Positions 37,253 through 49,874 of a stretch of 64,000 bases of DNA are shown in pieces. The notes under the pieces are model-generated. The model made no database searches. It saw nothing but the letters and a program-made list of their open reading frames with translations, and was not told the DNA's origin. The stretch is from Aquila chrysaetos chrysaetos (Eukaryota > Chordata > Aves > Accipitriformes > Accipitridae), in contig NC_044006.1 of the NCBI RefSeq assembly GCF_900496995.4, positions 36,703,120 through 36,767,119 of the forward strand, in the 5' to 3' direction. Position 1 is the first letter of the stretch, and each line of letters starts with the position of its first letter. Made by a program: the position numbers and the translations under genes.

Positions 37253-40200
37253 ACATTGAGAAATGCTTCATGTGAGTATTTGTGAAATCAAGAAAAACAG
37301 ATATACAATGCTCGTATTTAGACTTACTGAGGAAAATGCTTTCATTTGGTAGAGTACTTAACTGTATCCTTACACTTGGGCTTAAGCCGCCCCTAAAATT
37401 GGCTCGGGCTGCCACAAAACAACAGCTTAAACCAATTTAATTGCTGTCTGCTGCAATCCCACCCGCCTTCCCACCCCTGGTTGCACATTCCCCGTCTCCT
37501 TCCTTACGCCAGCTCTCGGTGCTTGTCTAACCCTGCTCTGAGCCATTTGTGAATGCAAACCAGACACACACCCGCGACACCCCAAACCCCATTCTTTTCT
37601 ACCAATTTTGCATGCTGGAGTGACTCATCACCAGGTCAGATGCACACTAGAGCCAGTGTAAAGAAAGGGGTGGAATTGCTCAGTTGAGGCAGGGTGGGAC
37701 CATCTGGCAGCTCATCGCTGTGGTCCTGCTCCCTCCACCTCCACCCATGCCATTCAATCCCATCCCTTGCTGAATTATCCAAATTCAAATTGGTTTCTGC
37801 AAGGTCAGTAAATCGAATCAGCTCAGCAAGAGTCCTTGCCAGCATGGAAATGCATGACTGGAGGTGAGAAGGGCTGCTCCCTTTCAACACCATGGAGCCA
37901 TTAGATCAGCTAAGTGGTGGTGTCAAGCCGTACCCTCAGGCTTCTGCATGCATTTGAGTCCCTGTTACCCTAAGGCCCGAGCTACAGAAGTGGAGACAAA
38001 GCTTTACACTGAATAGGGCAAGGCACCCGCTGCAGCGAGGAGCTGAGCAATAACCATGCTGCTGCAACCGTGGCTACTCCTCCTTGTAGCAGCTGTCCTA
38101 CCTGGTCATTCTAATAGCCCTGTTTTAAGATAAGGATACCAAGGACTAAGTCAGATCTTTCAGGAAGAGATGTAGGTTAATTTAAAGGAAATTCAAAGAC
38201 ACCGAAGCAGCCAGAACCTAATAAAAATAAATGGAAAGGGGAAAAAAAAAGCAGCAAAGCCCTACAGCAGGAAGGCAGCTGAAATTTCCGCCAGGATACC
38301 CTTCACTCACTGTCGATTTACCAGTGTTTTGTGACGTAGACAGAATCTTAAATATGAGGATAAATGCTCATCTGTAATGAAGTTTTCTGCATGCATTATG
38401 TAGCACTGTCTCTTCCACACTTCATATATAGCTGTCTGTACCTAAAAATAGAAATGATGCCTCATGTGCATTATCATATATTACAACCTCTGACGATGTG
38501 GTAAAGGAGAGGAAATGAGCAAAGGAAGTGGTGTGCTCCACCAGAGCATACGAACTTTGCAGGGCCTTGGTAAATCAGCTTTGGGCAAACCAGTGCTGTG
38601 AAATAGCCCAAAAAACATGTGGAAAAGCAAAATGATGATTGAAGAGACAGTAAACCGATGGGTTTGTTGCATGACAGAACAAAAGACCAAGTAATCCTGT
38701 GGAGAGCCTAAAAGACTAAAAAGAATCCTTGCACGCTTAAAACTGGAGTATTGCACAAAGTGGCATGGCAAAAGTAGAGAGAAGCAGAATAAACAGGCCA
38801 GAGCAGGCCTGCGGGGACGAAGATGACAGACAGGGGATTCCTGCAATGCTGAGGCCAAAGCCAGAGTCGAGCCCCAAAACTGCAAGAGATGGGAGGTTGG
38901 GGCTGGAACTGCTGATCTCTTCCCTTTTTCAAAATGTATCACCTTTGCATTGTTTGGGGGTTTTTTTTCCTTTTTGTTTTTTCTTCAAAAAAGAAGAAAA
39001 TTCTTCTTCATTCTCACACATTTTATGAACTGATAAAATATCTTCAGGACTTGTTCTCATCAGTTTTTTCTTGTTTAGTATTTCAGACTGACCACTGTGC
39101 CTATGGGGCTAATGAGCTGTGACTGGCAATACAATTAAAGATAGATTCAATGGCATCCTAGCAGACAAAAGTGTTTTAATTAAACTGAAAGAAAATTGTT
39201 GTTTATCATAGAGTTAGCCAGGAACCCATATGAATAGAAGAAAGTAAGCCTTTTGATAGGAAAAATCAGTGCCACATCTAAGGGACAGGGAAACTGAAGT
39301 TTAATTCTTGTCTCTAGCAGATTTCCAACACGGCCCATTACTTTGGGCCAAGAGCATGTTTTGACTTGCCTTTTGGAAGACGTGGACAGTTCGGTCTCAG
39401 CCTCCTGGGAACTTCCTGGCTATTTTCGCTAGGGAGGGCTGAGCAGAGCCCGAAGGAGGCTCTGCGCTGCTTAGCATCAGAGCCAATTCCTAGTTCTCCC
39501 CACAACTTCATTTAATAGTAAAACTCAGAGGTCAGTCATTAAAAGGCCAAGCTAGATTTGAGTTAGCCAGGGTTACACTGAAAACTACAAGATTTATAAA
39601 AACCAGTTCCCTCTCTCAACCTGTTAATGCTCAAACAAATAGCAAAATTTGCTTTGACTTTACCAAGAGTAAAGTAAAGCCTCCAAATTTGCTATTTTAA
39701 TCAACTTCAGGTAATTCTCATCAGCTTTGAAAGTAGTATAGTTTTGAGCAATGCCTGATTCATTGTGGAAGCAGCATATGGAGAGAGAAAGAATGGTAAT
39801 GAATCAGTTCCTCCAAGATAGAAATATCACATATAGGCATTTCAAGGCCAGGTAGGCAGCATCCCCTACTGAAGTTGTGTAACACTTTTCATCTTAATAC
39901 TATATCATCACTTGTTTCACTTTGTCAGCTTTTGCCGCTTGGTCTGAAAGCTCTCACTGGATGCCACAAGTTCATTGAGAAGATGCTTCTTCTGGTTTTA
40001 TGCAAAGCATTTCAGTTTTCTTTAGACTTGTCAGGAAAAAAAAAAAAAAGAAAAAATATCTTTAATATTAACAATATATACACCTCCACAGCTGTGATGG
40101 TATACTTTATTTTCAGAGACCAATAAAACAATTACGTATGACCTATATAAAAGAGATAAGAAAACTAAAGTTGTTACACAACTGACAGGGTAGCCCATCT

Positions 40201-42747
40201 GTTAATGAGTTCACCATAATTGAGTGGGAAGTACCGAGGCAGAGGATCATTTACACAAGAACTGAATTTGATGCAAGGCCACCATTATCTCCCGATGGTC
40301 ATCTCTCTTTTAATTCAGATTCAAAAGTTGCGGTGCTTTACAGGTCTCTCACACTTTCTGGGGGTGTCTTTTAAGCTGCATGTAAATCCCCCCCATTTAC
40401 CATCAGCTTTCACCTGAAACAGAAAAAAACATCCTATGGTTTTATCCACTGAGGCACCTCCGGAGGCTTCAGTTGCTGCAACAAAACAGCTTTTTGTTTT
40501 GCAAAAAAGGCTCATTCGCAGAAATATTCGTAATCCTTTCTCTTTTTTCCCCTCCACTACGTGAGAAGTCAGGTCTCCTCCCAGACAAGGGCAGGAGGAA
40601 GCCAAGAGTGGGGCAAACCTGGGTGCCCCTCCTGTGGCCACCTCTCCGGAGGAAGACATCCCCAGCAGCAGCTGGGCAGCTGCAGCATCTCCCGAGTGGC
40701 AGAAGGCACCCCTCCTTCAGCACGATATGCCCGCTAAGGCGGCCCGAGGCACGCAAGTCCACAACCTCTGGTGATGCTGTCGCCTAAGTACGCATCAAGA
40801 ATACACGGTTTTAATTGGAGCCAACTCGGGAAGAACAAGCACACGTTTAAGCTCAGAGAGCCAGTCTAAAGAAACTAAAAAAAAAGAATAAAAAAAGAGC
40901 TTCTTACAGCCAAATATCAACAAATAGAAAGGGAATCATGCCATTAGGCTGCTCTCCTTAATCTCAAGTAAAAGTCCTACTTACCCTGGCTCTAACTGTT
41001 GCTCCAGCACCCAACTTTTTTGGTAGTCTCCTATGCCTGACCTGGCCAGCACAGGATGCCTTCATCCCCTACCCGCTCCCCCTCCAGCTCCCACCTCGGG
41101 GGCTGCTTGTGGTGGCCATCAGCCCTCGAGGACAGGCCACTAAAAATCTCTGCAGCTCACTCCTCTGCTGCCAGGTTCTTTCCTCCTGGCAGAGGAGAGC
41201 TGCTCTGAGCACCAGAGCCAGGTTGAACTCAGCACATAGTAAATCAAAACCTCTCTTTGCTTATGCTACTAATGACACCTCAGATTACTAGCACTTAATT
41301 GAATTTACTTTTCAGTATGCTTTTTATGTTTTGTTTTTCTATCAGCTGAGACAATAAAAATCAATTCCTGTAGGGCAATTTCATTTAGGTTTATACGGTG
41401 TTTTATATTCAGATTTTCAATGCTGCAACATTTGAGTGGCAAATCCGTGGAGGACTGTTTTTTAAGTACTTCTATGAAATTAAAGCAGACCCATACTGAA
41501 GGTAGGCACTTTAACAAGCAAAATACTTTAAAAATAAATAAGTGTGAAGGAAAAACAACATCCTGGAGAAAAGTTATTTGGCCAACTGAAGCAGATCCAT
41601 TAGAGAGATCTCATATACGTGCAAGAAATACAGTTACAGATATAAATATTTGGAGGACTGGTGACACAGATAAATAGTTATTTAATCACTTTTTTCTGTT
41701 GAGCTTTACATTAGACTTGATACAAGATACTGGTGAAATATTCCCCCTGGGCAAAACTACCTACCATATAAAAGGTCTTCGATTCTGAAAAAAGTCTTCA
41801 CGTGCTCAGCTTTGTGCATCAAGGGCAGTTGTGCAGATTTACAAACTGTGTATAACTCGCAGTGCATGAATTTAACCATGGGACAGGTCAGTTGAGACTC
41901 TGCATGAGTCTTGTGGACTGTCCCTCCGGCTCAGGCAGGGTGGAGCAGTGTGAGAGCTGCTGCAGGGAGTAAGGGAAGACATCTGAACCATGAGCTAGCA
42001 CCTTACCACTTCCCTGGAAAATTATTGACATAAACATATTTTACTTTTCCCAAAGGATTTAATAAAGATTTGGAGATATTTTTTTTCCCCTTGCTGATGG
42101 GCTTTGCTGATTTCTGGGAGCAGAAATGCTTCTTTGGAGGAACAGGCCTTTAAAAGACAAGTATTTCGTGTTCAGGAGTTCAGGATGGGGAGTGATTTTC
42201 ATTTAGCAGTTTTTAATATTTCTAATAATTTTAATAGTTCTGATTAGGCTGTGTAATAACACATATGAATTAGCTGTCCATAGGCAACTAACATTTTAAT
42301 AGGTCTCCCCCCACACTGGAACAAGGCAAGTCCATAAATTTCAGGGCTGTGTACTATGTGTCTAGTGGAAGTGGCTCATCCCTGTTTTGTCAAGGTGTAG
42401 TGCAATACTAGACAGGGAAAAGCTGCTCTGTACTTAGGGATCTTCATTTATGCCTGGAAGGTGACATTTTGATCCTTAATTCACCCATTTGTACAAGTTT
42501 ATTTCTCCTAGACCTGCAGAAGGTTTCCAGTGACATTTGCCCCCTTTTTTAATTACTAAGTGCCTCACCATCAGTTCCCGTTAGTGTTATTTTCTTTATT
42601 TTACCCTGTGCAGTGCTGGAACCACCCTCATGGGCGGCACCACGGGTCGTTGCACGTCCACCCACCACCATGTTGTTGGGGGCACTTGGAGGTTGAACCA
42701 AACCCTCTTCGATCCTGGAGGTGCCAAGCGTGTGTCCAAAGCAGGCA

Positions 42748-42823
42748 TGTGTATATGTATATAAAACGTGCATCAATACACATATATCACACATATATAT
42801 ACATAATATACATATATTTATAC
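42748..42823. repeat. TA/CA-rich simple repeat
   Basis: Irregular TATATG, CATATAT and ACATAT units. AT-rich, low complexity. Confidence 0.8.
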
Positions 42824-43542
42824 TCTCAGGTGGGCTGGGGAAGCACCAGGCTGGTACCTGATTTTAAGTTGGGTCTCGAAATTGTGAGTTTTCTTCTCCT
42901 CGGCACCTCTGCCCTGGCCCTCTGTATTGCCTCTCCTCCAGCCCTGTGTTGCTCTGCGTACGTGTCCTGGAGGCAGTGGTGGGATGAAGAAGGGCCTCGG
43001 TGAGGGTCACAGGGCTGTGGCCAGCAGCTGTCCCCTCTCCAGCCATCCCGAGCCTGGCTTAAAATAATATAGGAGAAGGATTTATAAATAAGAACACACG
43101 CAGCGTTACCCTTCAAAATACATTCATCCATTGGCTTGATATAACCTAAGAAAAGGCAGGGCACGTCCTCCGCAAATACGGTCCAGCCATCTGGGTAAGC
43201 GTTGTGTTGCCTCAGCTCTGCACACATTTGGCAGGCTCTGGAGGGGAGAAACTTCCTGCTTCTCAATTGTTTTCTTGCTACTGATTACATCTTTCCCCAC
43301 TTCTCAAAAAAAATATCACTTCTAGATCCACATGCAGGCTCCCAGGCTCAGCCCACTGGGCTCCTGGGGGCATGGCAGGGGAGAGGCAGGGAGGGTGGGA
43401 AGAGAAGAGGAAAGGACCCATGCACAGAGACAGTGTGCACCAGGGGGTTGGTTTTTTTTTTAAAAGAAAAGAAAACCCGTTGCACCAAAAAAACCCACAA
43501 CCAGTTTCCTAATATTGCATCTCAAGGCTCGCGATTGCTGAA

Positions 43543-43612
43543 GCTGTGCCATGAACACGCCGACTTCCTGGGTTTACGTGTTCCCATTCGCAAGCGGGAG
43601 CCTGGTACCCAG
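43543..43612. repeat. 70-bp direct repeat, copy 1
   Basis: Matches 44183-44253 at roughly 61 of 70 positions, including an uninterrupted identical core at 43570-43589 (core contains TTTACGTGTTCCC). Similarity ends abruptly on both sides. No gene or known repeat is recognised. Confidence 0.75.
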
Positions 43613-44182
43613 GGTGGAGGGGTGACAGTCCTGTCCTTGCGTGGAGATCTCGCGTGTCCTTGCGTTGTATGGGAGAGCAGTACCTGCTGGCAGTTTTGGC
43701 TCTACGTGTGGCTTCTGAATCCTGGAAAAATCCTTTTGGTTCTGTGTTAGATTGAAGTTGAACATGCCAGGGGCATGGTGGTACCTCTCGGGGGTCTGAG
43801 CGGTGGCAGGGGGGCTGCATGCGAGTGGGGGAGGAGGGGAGGGGGGGCTGGTCCCCTCAGCCCTTGGGAGCAGGGGTTTCTGCAGGGGGGACAAGCCAGG
43901 GGCTCTACCCTGAGCGAGCTGCAAGCTGGATTTAAAGCAGGTGCCAGCTGCCTCAGCTGCAGAGGGAGAACAGCATCACCCGGCAAGACACAGCCCCGTG
44001 TCCTCCTCCCGCTAGTTTTGCATCATTGCAGCACCAGCAGAACTGCCGCTGCTGAATTTGCCCGGGCAGGCTCAGGCCCAATGGCATCTGATGAGTGGGA
44101 TCAAGAGGAGGAGAGGGAAGCCCCCTTGTTAGGGGGTTGCCCTCGTGGGACCAGGAGCAAGGGAGAAGGCACGAGTCCCTCG

Positions 44183-44253
44183 GCTTTGCCATTTAACACA
44201 CCGACTTCCCGGGTTTACGTGTTCCCATTCACAGCCGGGAGCCTGGTACCCAG
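44183..44253. repeat. 70-bp direct repeat, copy 2
   Basis: Second copy of the 43543-43612 segment, 640 bases to the right in the same orientation, with the identical core at 44211-44230. Both copies lie in a GC-rich block. Confidence 0.75.
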
Positions 44254-44340
44254 CGAGAACAGCGTGAAGCTGTCGGATCTGGATGAGGTGCAGCAGTATG
44301 TTTGCTCCAACGGTTCGGCATCCTGCAGCTAGCAGAGTAC

Positions 44341-46639
44341 GCTTTGACCCAAGGGGGATGCTGCAGCATGTATACATCGCTACAGGAAATCTGTAGCGCG
44401 TGAGTGCAGTGTTTATTTCTGTAATTATTTTTCTTTTCATTTCTTCTTGGGGTTTGACTGCATCTCTTGTCCTTCTGCCTCCAGAGTTTCAGTGCCACTC
44501 TTTGAAAATTAGACAGAATTATTATGCCTAACAGCTCCAGCCAGCACATTAGCAGAGCTTGAGTGACTGCTGTCATTTTTTGTTTGCAGACTTTGCTCAA
44601 TCTTTTTTACAAATTGAAAGAAAAAAGTTACGAATAGGATTATGTTTTTTAACACAAGTAAGTCCACACAGTACCACACTACTCAAGTAATAGAGTCTTC
44701 TTCTCCCACTAGAAAACTATTGATTAAAGATATTCAAATCTGTATTTATTTTAAAAAGATAAAATGGCAAATGTACCCAGTAATGAAATATAGTATTTAA
44801 TGATGGATATTATGAAATAGAAGAGAATGAGATTATTTCTTTAAGCCTATCAATTATTCAATTATCATAAAAATGTATGTATATAAATAATTCCACGAGC
44901 CTTTCTGATTAGATTACCTTGATATGACAGAGCATGTTTTGATTATTCTTTGATGCTTTGCAATAAGGATTTAAATTCTAAGTAGATTTCAGGAAGATTT
45001 TCTTTTAAAACTGCAGCAAGAGCCTGTGGGTGGACAATACATAATGAAGCAGAACAGGAAATAGGAGAGACTTTTTAATTCACACAGTTATTTTCTTGCG
45101 TAAAAGATGATGAAGTTCCCACTGCACACAGATTTTTTGGAAAGTTTTGTTCTATTTATTAGATACGTAACATTCAGGGCATTTAATACAAACCATTTTG
45201 CTACTACTTACAATACTCCTCCTAGAAGACCAATGGAGAGTGCTGTTGTGAACTTTGATACCAGGAGACCTGCAGAGAGTATTTATGCCTTAGTGTAAGT
45301 GCTGAGCACCAGGAGCATTACGTGCTCTTTCACATAAAGGATGATAAAGCAGGTTTTCATCCCTCTTTTTGCAAAGATGGCAGCAATCTCAGGCGCTGGG
45401 GTGGGCTTTCCTTTCCTCCGTGAGATGTCAGTGCACCATGGTGAGACAGCAATGGGCTGTGAGGAGCCTGGAGCACAGGTGACTTTGGTGTTTGGTGTGT
45501 CGGTGGGCTTAGCAAGGGGTTTGGGTCCCTGAAGCCTGAGTGAAGAAGCAGATTTAGGAACTGGAGAGCAGCAGAGAAGGAGCAAGGATGAAGGTCACGT
45601 GGTCCAAAGGAAGAAGGAAGCAGGATTTTTGCAGGTCCTTGGTGTTGAGGAGTGATTGCTAGAGAAAGGCTCTTCTAATTGAGAGGTAACCCAGAAATGT
45701 AAATGGGAAGAGTTTGAAGATGGGCGAGAGCACAGTTAAGCTTTGCTACGAGCGAGCAAGGTGTTTCCAAAGCGCAATGGGCAAAAGCACTTTCTTTGCC
45801 TGGTTTATGACAAGTGGAGAAAGGAGCAGGGCTGTATTGAAATCTGTGTGGCTCCATTCATGTGAAGAGACTCCATTCAGGGTCTTACAAAGGGTATGAG
45901 TCAACTGCAAAGAAAGGAGGCATTTCACAGAAACTGAAGTGTGACCCTTTGTTTTTCCTGACCCCAAGGTCCTCAGTGACACAAAAGGGGACCCCAGCAC
46001 TGATTCTGCAGCAACAAATGCCTGTTGTGAGTGAGTGTATTTGAGGACCAGTGACAATAAGGAATGACCCGAGGTCCTTGTTTCCAGCCCTTGTTTCCCA
46101 AGGGACTGCCAAGGGGGGAGTCCTGCGTGCAGCCCGGCACAGAGGTGGAGATGAGGGTGCCAGGAAGCTCTTCCTAGTGGAAGCATTTCCCTAGAAAACC
46201 TCTCCTGAAACGCATGATGTGACCATCCACATTTACTATTGGGACACCGGGATAGCGGTTTTTTTGGATTCGGTTCTGCAAAATCTATAGAAGTAAACAC
46301 AGCTTTCATTTAGCCATTACGTGAAGTGGGATTTTTCTAATTCAGGACTGGCAAGGGATTAGGATGGCTTAGTAGCCTTGTCTTTATTTCAACCGTCCAT
46401 TAGCCTGTGACTACTTTCTTTCACAACCAAAGTAGACATGAAAGGGATGTTTTGCTTTGCCCTTTTCATTATCCCGAAGTGCTGCAGGTCCCTATTAAAG
46501 TTCATGATGGAATTAGGGTGCAGAATGATGGATTTAAAGGTATCATAAAACTCTTCCTGGTAAATAGTAGTCCCCAAATATATTCCAGTTGTGACCTGAG
46601 AGAGGCTGCTGGAGGTGTCCCAAGCAGCCATGTGTTGGC
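44341..46639. other. Gene-free AT-rich spacer
   Basis: 44.6-45.1 kb is strongly AT-rich with many TATTTAA and GATTAG type motifs and no repeat match. It could include a conserved non-coding element. Open frames up to 187 codons near 46 kb (minus) are unrecognised. Confidence 0.45.
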
Positions 46640-46830
46640 TCTGCAGATCGTTTGAGCTGAGGAAATGCATTTGCATATGGATGTCATGCTAAGGAGGCAG
46701 GCCAGCCCGGATTTCATTACTGCTAATGACGTGTGTGGGAGAAGTGATTTAGTTTATAGCCAGTGCCAGGCGTGGCACAATGAGGAAGTACTTAATTCAT
46801 ACAAAGCTCTTTCTTGCTTCTAAGACCTAA
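46640..46830. promoter_or_regulatory. Candidate enhancer with octamer and inverted repeat
   Basis: ATTTGCAT octamer (46669-46676), GCTAATGACGTGT (homeodomain plus a CRE-like half site) near 46723-46735, and a perfect inverted repeat GTGCCA/TGGCAC with a 4-base spacer (46763-46778). No repeat family recognised. Confidence 0.3.
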
Positions 46831-47609
46831 AAATCAGGGGATTTCAGGAAGCTCCTGGAGGCCCAGTGTTATGTGACATGGTCTCGTTAGCACTAAGGGA
46901 AGAACAGAGCCCTGACTGAGGTGAAGGAAAGGTGGAGAAGGAAGCTTCAGGATTTAGCATTGATGTCGTGGAGGAAAGGATAGGAGAAGAAACGAAAGGG
47001 AATGAAAAGGAGAAGAGAAGAAAGAGCAACTGAGGATGGAAAACCAGCAGGCAGCTCTGGCTCTGCAGGAATCATGGCTGCGAAGGCTGGACCGTTGGAC
47101 TTTGGAAGCACCAGAATTTTTACTCTGAGTCCTTGCTTTAGTCTGCCCAACTCAAAATGCAAGCATGTGCATTGGGCCTGGGGCAAGATGTCCAACTTCA
47201 GAGACAAGAGAAGTTTCTGCGAACGGGCAAGGAGAAAAGGGACCCCACATAACGCTGGGGGTAGAGTAACTGGGAGTTGCTGTGCTGTGAATCATTGCGT
47301 GGCATCTTTGTACTCCAGCGGACCCGCCGCTGCTTTTCCTGCTGCAGTGGGCACTGCTTTAGGCAAGGGGGAGCAGAGAGGGGCCTGGGGGCCCATTCTG
47401 GGCATGTACTTGGGGGGACAGAGATTACTATGCTCAGGCAACTTCAGGAAGAGCTATTTGAAATGGGATCAGTGTCTTGGGTGGCCTCTCAGCTGCGAGT
47501 AATGAATCAGTCAAGCAGAAGAAAGCAGCCAGAGAGAAGGAAAGGGTGAATGAGAAGGAGGAGTAAGTCAGAGGGATTAATGCTGGAGATAAGACAGCCA
47601 GCGAGAGGG

Positions 47610-47635
47610 AGCATGCTGTAACAGCATGCTGTAAC
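47610..47635. repeat. Perfect 13-bp tandem duplication
   Basis: AGCATGCTGTAAC occurs twice without change (47610-47622 and 47623-47635). Each unit contains the palindrome GCATGC. Confidence 0.85.
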
Positions 47636-48811
47636 AGCAGCTCAGAGCATGCACCGCACCCAGAGCCTGTGTTGGGCCAGAATTTAAAAGGTTGAGAGGG
47701 CCTTGAAGAGAGGCCCAATTTTGGGGTTTGTGGGGCCCAACACCTCTGGTGTTTCATACTTACATGGTATGGTTGCACAGGGTAGCAGGGAAGAAGGGCT
47801 GTGAGCTGCTGCCCGTTGCCTGGGCATGGGATATGACTGTGTATCCATCTGCAGCTCACAATATGAAAACCTGAGGAAAGATCTTTGAAGAGGAATTGTT
47901 CCTGCCTTATTCATGGCATGGCAGCTGGTTTTAATGGATTTTAACTGTTTGGCTGCAACCACTCACAATGCATGTAATCAAAAGGGTTATGAGCTGCTAA
48001 AACTCACTCCTGGAGCAGTCTGGAAATGCTGTCTCTGGAAATACAGGATAGGTTTGGGTACCTTAATTTAAGCTATGTTGTTCTGCAGTTTTCTGGAGAG
48101 GGAAATCAGCTGGTCAGTTGGACAGGGGGATATGAAGGACACTTCAATAATTCGTGAATGGGTAAATATAGTTTGGAGAGTTCCCTGATTTCAGCTTCAT
48201 CTGAGTTGAACTCAAGAAGTATGGGACATATAGCTGGGGTTACTGGAAATTAAATATTGTTTACCTGATACTGCAATTGAATGCAGAAAAGCTGTAAGAT
48301 GCCTTTAAAGAACAAAACCCAGTTTCAGCATTTGTGTGTCCCTGAGAAAATACGGAGATTTGCTGAAGTGATGGCCTTTATATGCTGTTTTAGGACAACT
48401 GTATGCTACTGAATGTTTTACTATGTGCGAATCATTTGAAAGACCTTCATACCCACTTGTAGGAGGGCAGCATGTGGGCTTCACCATCTAGAAGAAGTTA
48501 GAAAGATGGTTTGTCATAAAAGAGGAAGCAGGAATCAGCTAAATTTGCATTGCATCTGAAGAGCAAAAGTGAGACAGAATAACGTGCAATATTTTCTAGA
48601 TGTAGGAAAAAGAAAAGGAGAAAAAGAGACTATGCCAATATATTGTTGTTCAGTGGGGCTCTGCTGGCAAACTGAATTCTCTTGGGGATGGCTCATTTCT
48701 CCTCAGCGACAACAGCAGGTTTCAAATAACGCTTCATATTTCCCAGGTTTAGCACATGAAGAAAAAGAATTTCTTGGGAGGCAAGTAGAGCAGATTTGCA
48801 AATAGAGGAGA

Positions 48812-49012
48812 ATGTTTTATGGCCAGACTTGCAAACATTTGGCTCCTGCAGATGCCAGAAGACTCTGCATCTGCTTTAATCAACGTGGGTTGATCCTTTC
48901 TGATTATTTCTTTGAGATCCCCATGGTTCTTAAGGCAGTAGTTTTATATTATCTAGGACAAAGTGACTGTTCAGCTTCACACAGAGGGCAACTTACCTGC
49001 AAATTCAAACTG
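48812..49012 (+). repeat. About 200-bp direct repeat, copy 1
   Basis: Aligns over its whole length with 49680-49874, at an estimated 75-80% identity with small gaps. Shared blocks include TATGGCCAGRCTTG, GATTATTTCTTTGAGATCCC, TGGTTCTT and GGCAGTAGTT. Sequence outside the block does not align. Strand given only as the shared orientation. Confidence 0.75.
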
Positions 49013-49679
49013 CGCAGCTTTTGATTGGTAAGAAAGGCAAGTGAGAGCTGATGAACTGAGAATAGTAATTTATTAAGAATTCTGTGATTCCCCCTCCAAG
49101 GTACCTCAGCTGTGTTTCAGTTACATCTTCATTAGAGATACCATAGGCTCTTCTGTTTATAATGTCTTCTTTATATTTTAGAAAAAAAAAATTAGTAGGA
49201 ATTAAAGACTTCTTTTTTTCCAAGCAGGTTTAAAATGTACCTGGGAAATTACTGCATTTTGCTCAGATGAGTGTAAATAAAGGCTGTAGAGTGGCAGATA
49301 TTTAAAGTAATTCATAAGAAATCTGAAATTGCCCATTAATTGTTGTCTCAGGGGATACAGGTCTTTTATGGCAGCAATCGCTTCAGCAGATGGGGTAAGA
49401 GGAGAAGTAATGCAGTTACTGTACTGGGCAAGATGCAGTTGTTCTTTTTAATCCTTTTATCCCTTTGTTGTATTTTTACAGCAGGAAGGTTCCCTTCAGA
49501 TGTGGAGGTACTTCATGGCAAGTTGCATGGTGGAAGCAACTTCCAAGAGAAGCATGTGTAACAGTTGTCCTGAGAAGGTGCTCTGGCTCAGAGAAATCTG
49601 GTTTTGGGGTTTTGTTTTGTTTTATTTTTGAACTGTTATTGTTCTTTCACATTGGTATTTAGGATCTGTTGGCCTCAAA

Positions 49680-49874
49680 ATGTTGTATGGCCAGGCTTGT
49701 AAACAGTTGGCTTCTGCAGACACCAAAAGACTCTGTTTGCTTTGATCGAAAGAGACTGATTATTTCTTTGAGATCCCTGTGGTTCTTGGGGCAGTAGTTA
49801 TATACCACCTACAACAAAGTCAACATTCAGCTTCTCTTCACACACAGAGGACAACTCACCAATAAATTCAAGCT
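49680..49874 (+). repeat. About 200-bp direct repeat, copy 2
   Basis: Second copy of 48812-49012, offset by 868 bases, same orientation, about 1 kb past the UBE2E poly(A) signal. It lacks about 10 bases present in copy 1 just before the GATTATTTCTTTGAGATCCC block. Either an old local duplication or two insertions of one unrecognised repeat. Confidence 0.75.

Larger units (their letters stand above)
34562..43359. other. Gene-free spacer
   Basis: Simple repeats at 37225 and 42748 only. Open frames up to 153 codons (for example 38481-38942, minus) have no recognisable domains. Around 37610-37680 there is a faint resemblance to the palindromic repeat family (GTGACTC, GCCAGTGTAAAG), too weak to call. 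Confidence 0.5.
43360..44340. other. GC-rich block without a recognised gene
   Basis: GC content rises sharply relative to the AT-rich flanks, with G-rich plus-strand tracts near 43380-43410 and 43800-43850. Open frames exist on both strands (up to 185 codons) but their products are low-complexity and match nothing I know. It contains the two 70-bp repeats. It could be a promoter or exon of an unannotated non-coding transcript, or a decayed GC-rich repeat. Confidence 0.35.

Noticed and set aside
38481..38942. 153-codon open frame, minus strand, with hydrophobic stretches
   Set aside because: No known family; the hydrophobic parts come from purine/pyrimidine-skewed DNA. No evidence of splicing or promoter.
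43775..44332. 185-codon open frame, plus strand, in the GC-rich block
   Set aside because: GC-rich DNA has few stop codons; the product is low-complexity and unlike any known protein, and one 70-bp repeat lies inside it.
45746..46309. 187-codon open frame, minus strand
   Set aside because: No recognisable domain, no conserved start context, no related splice signals; length is within chance range for 64 kb in six frames.
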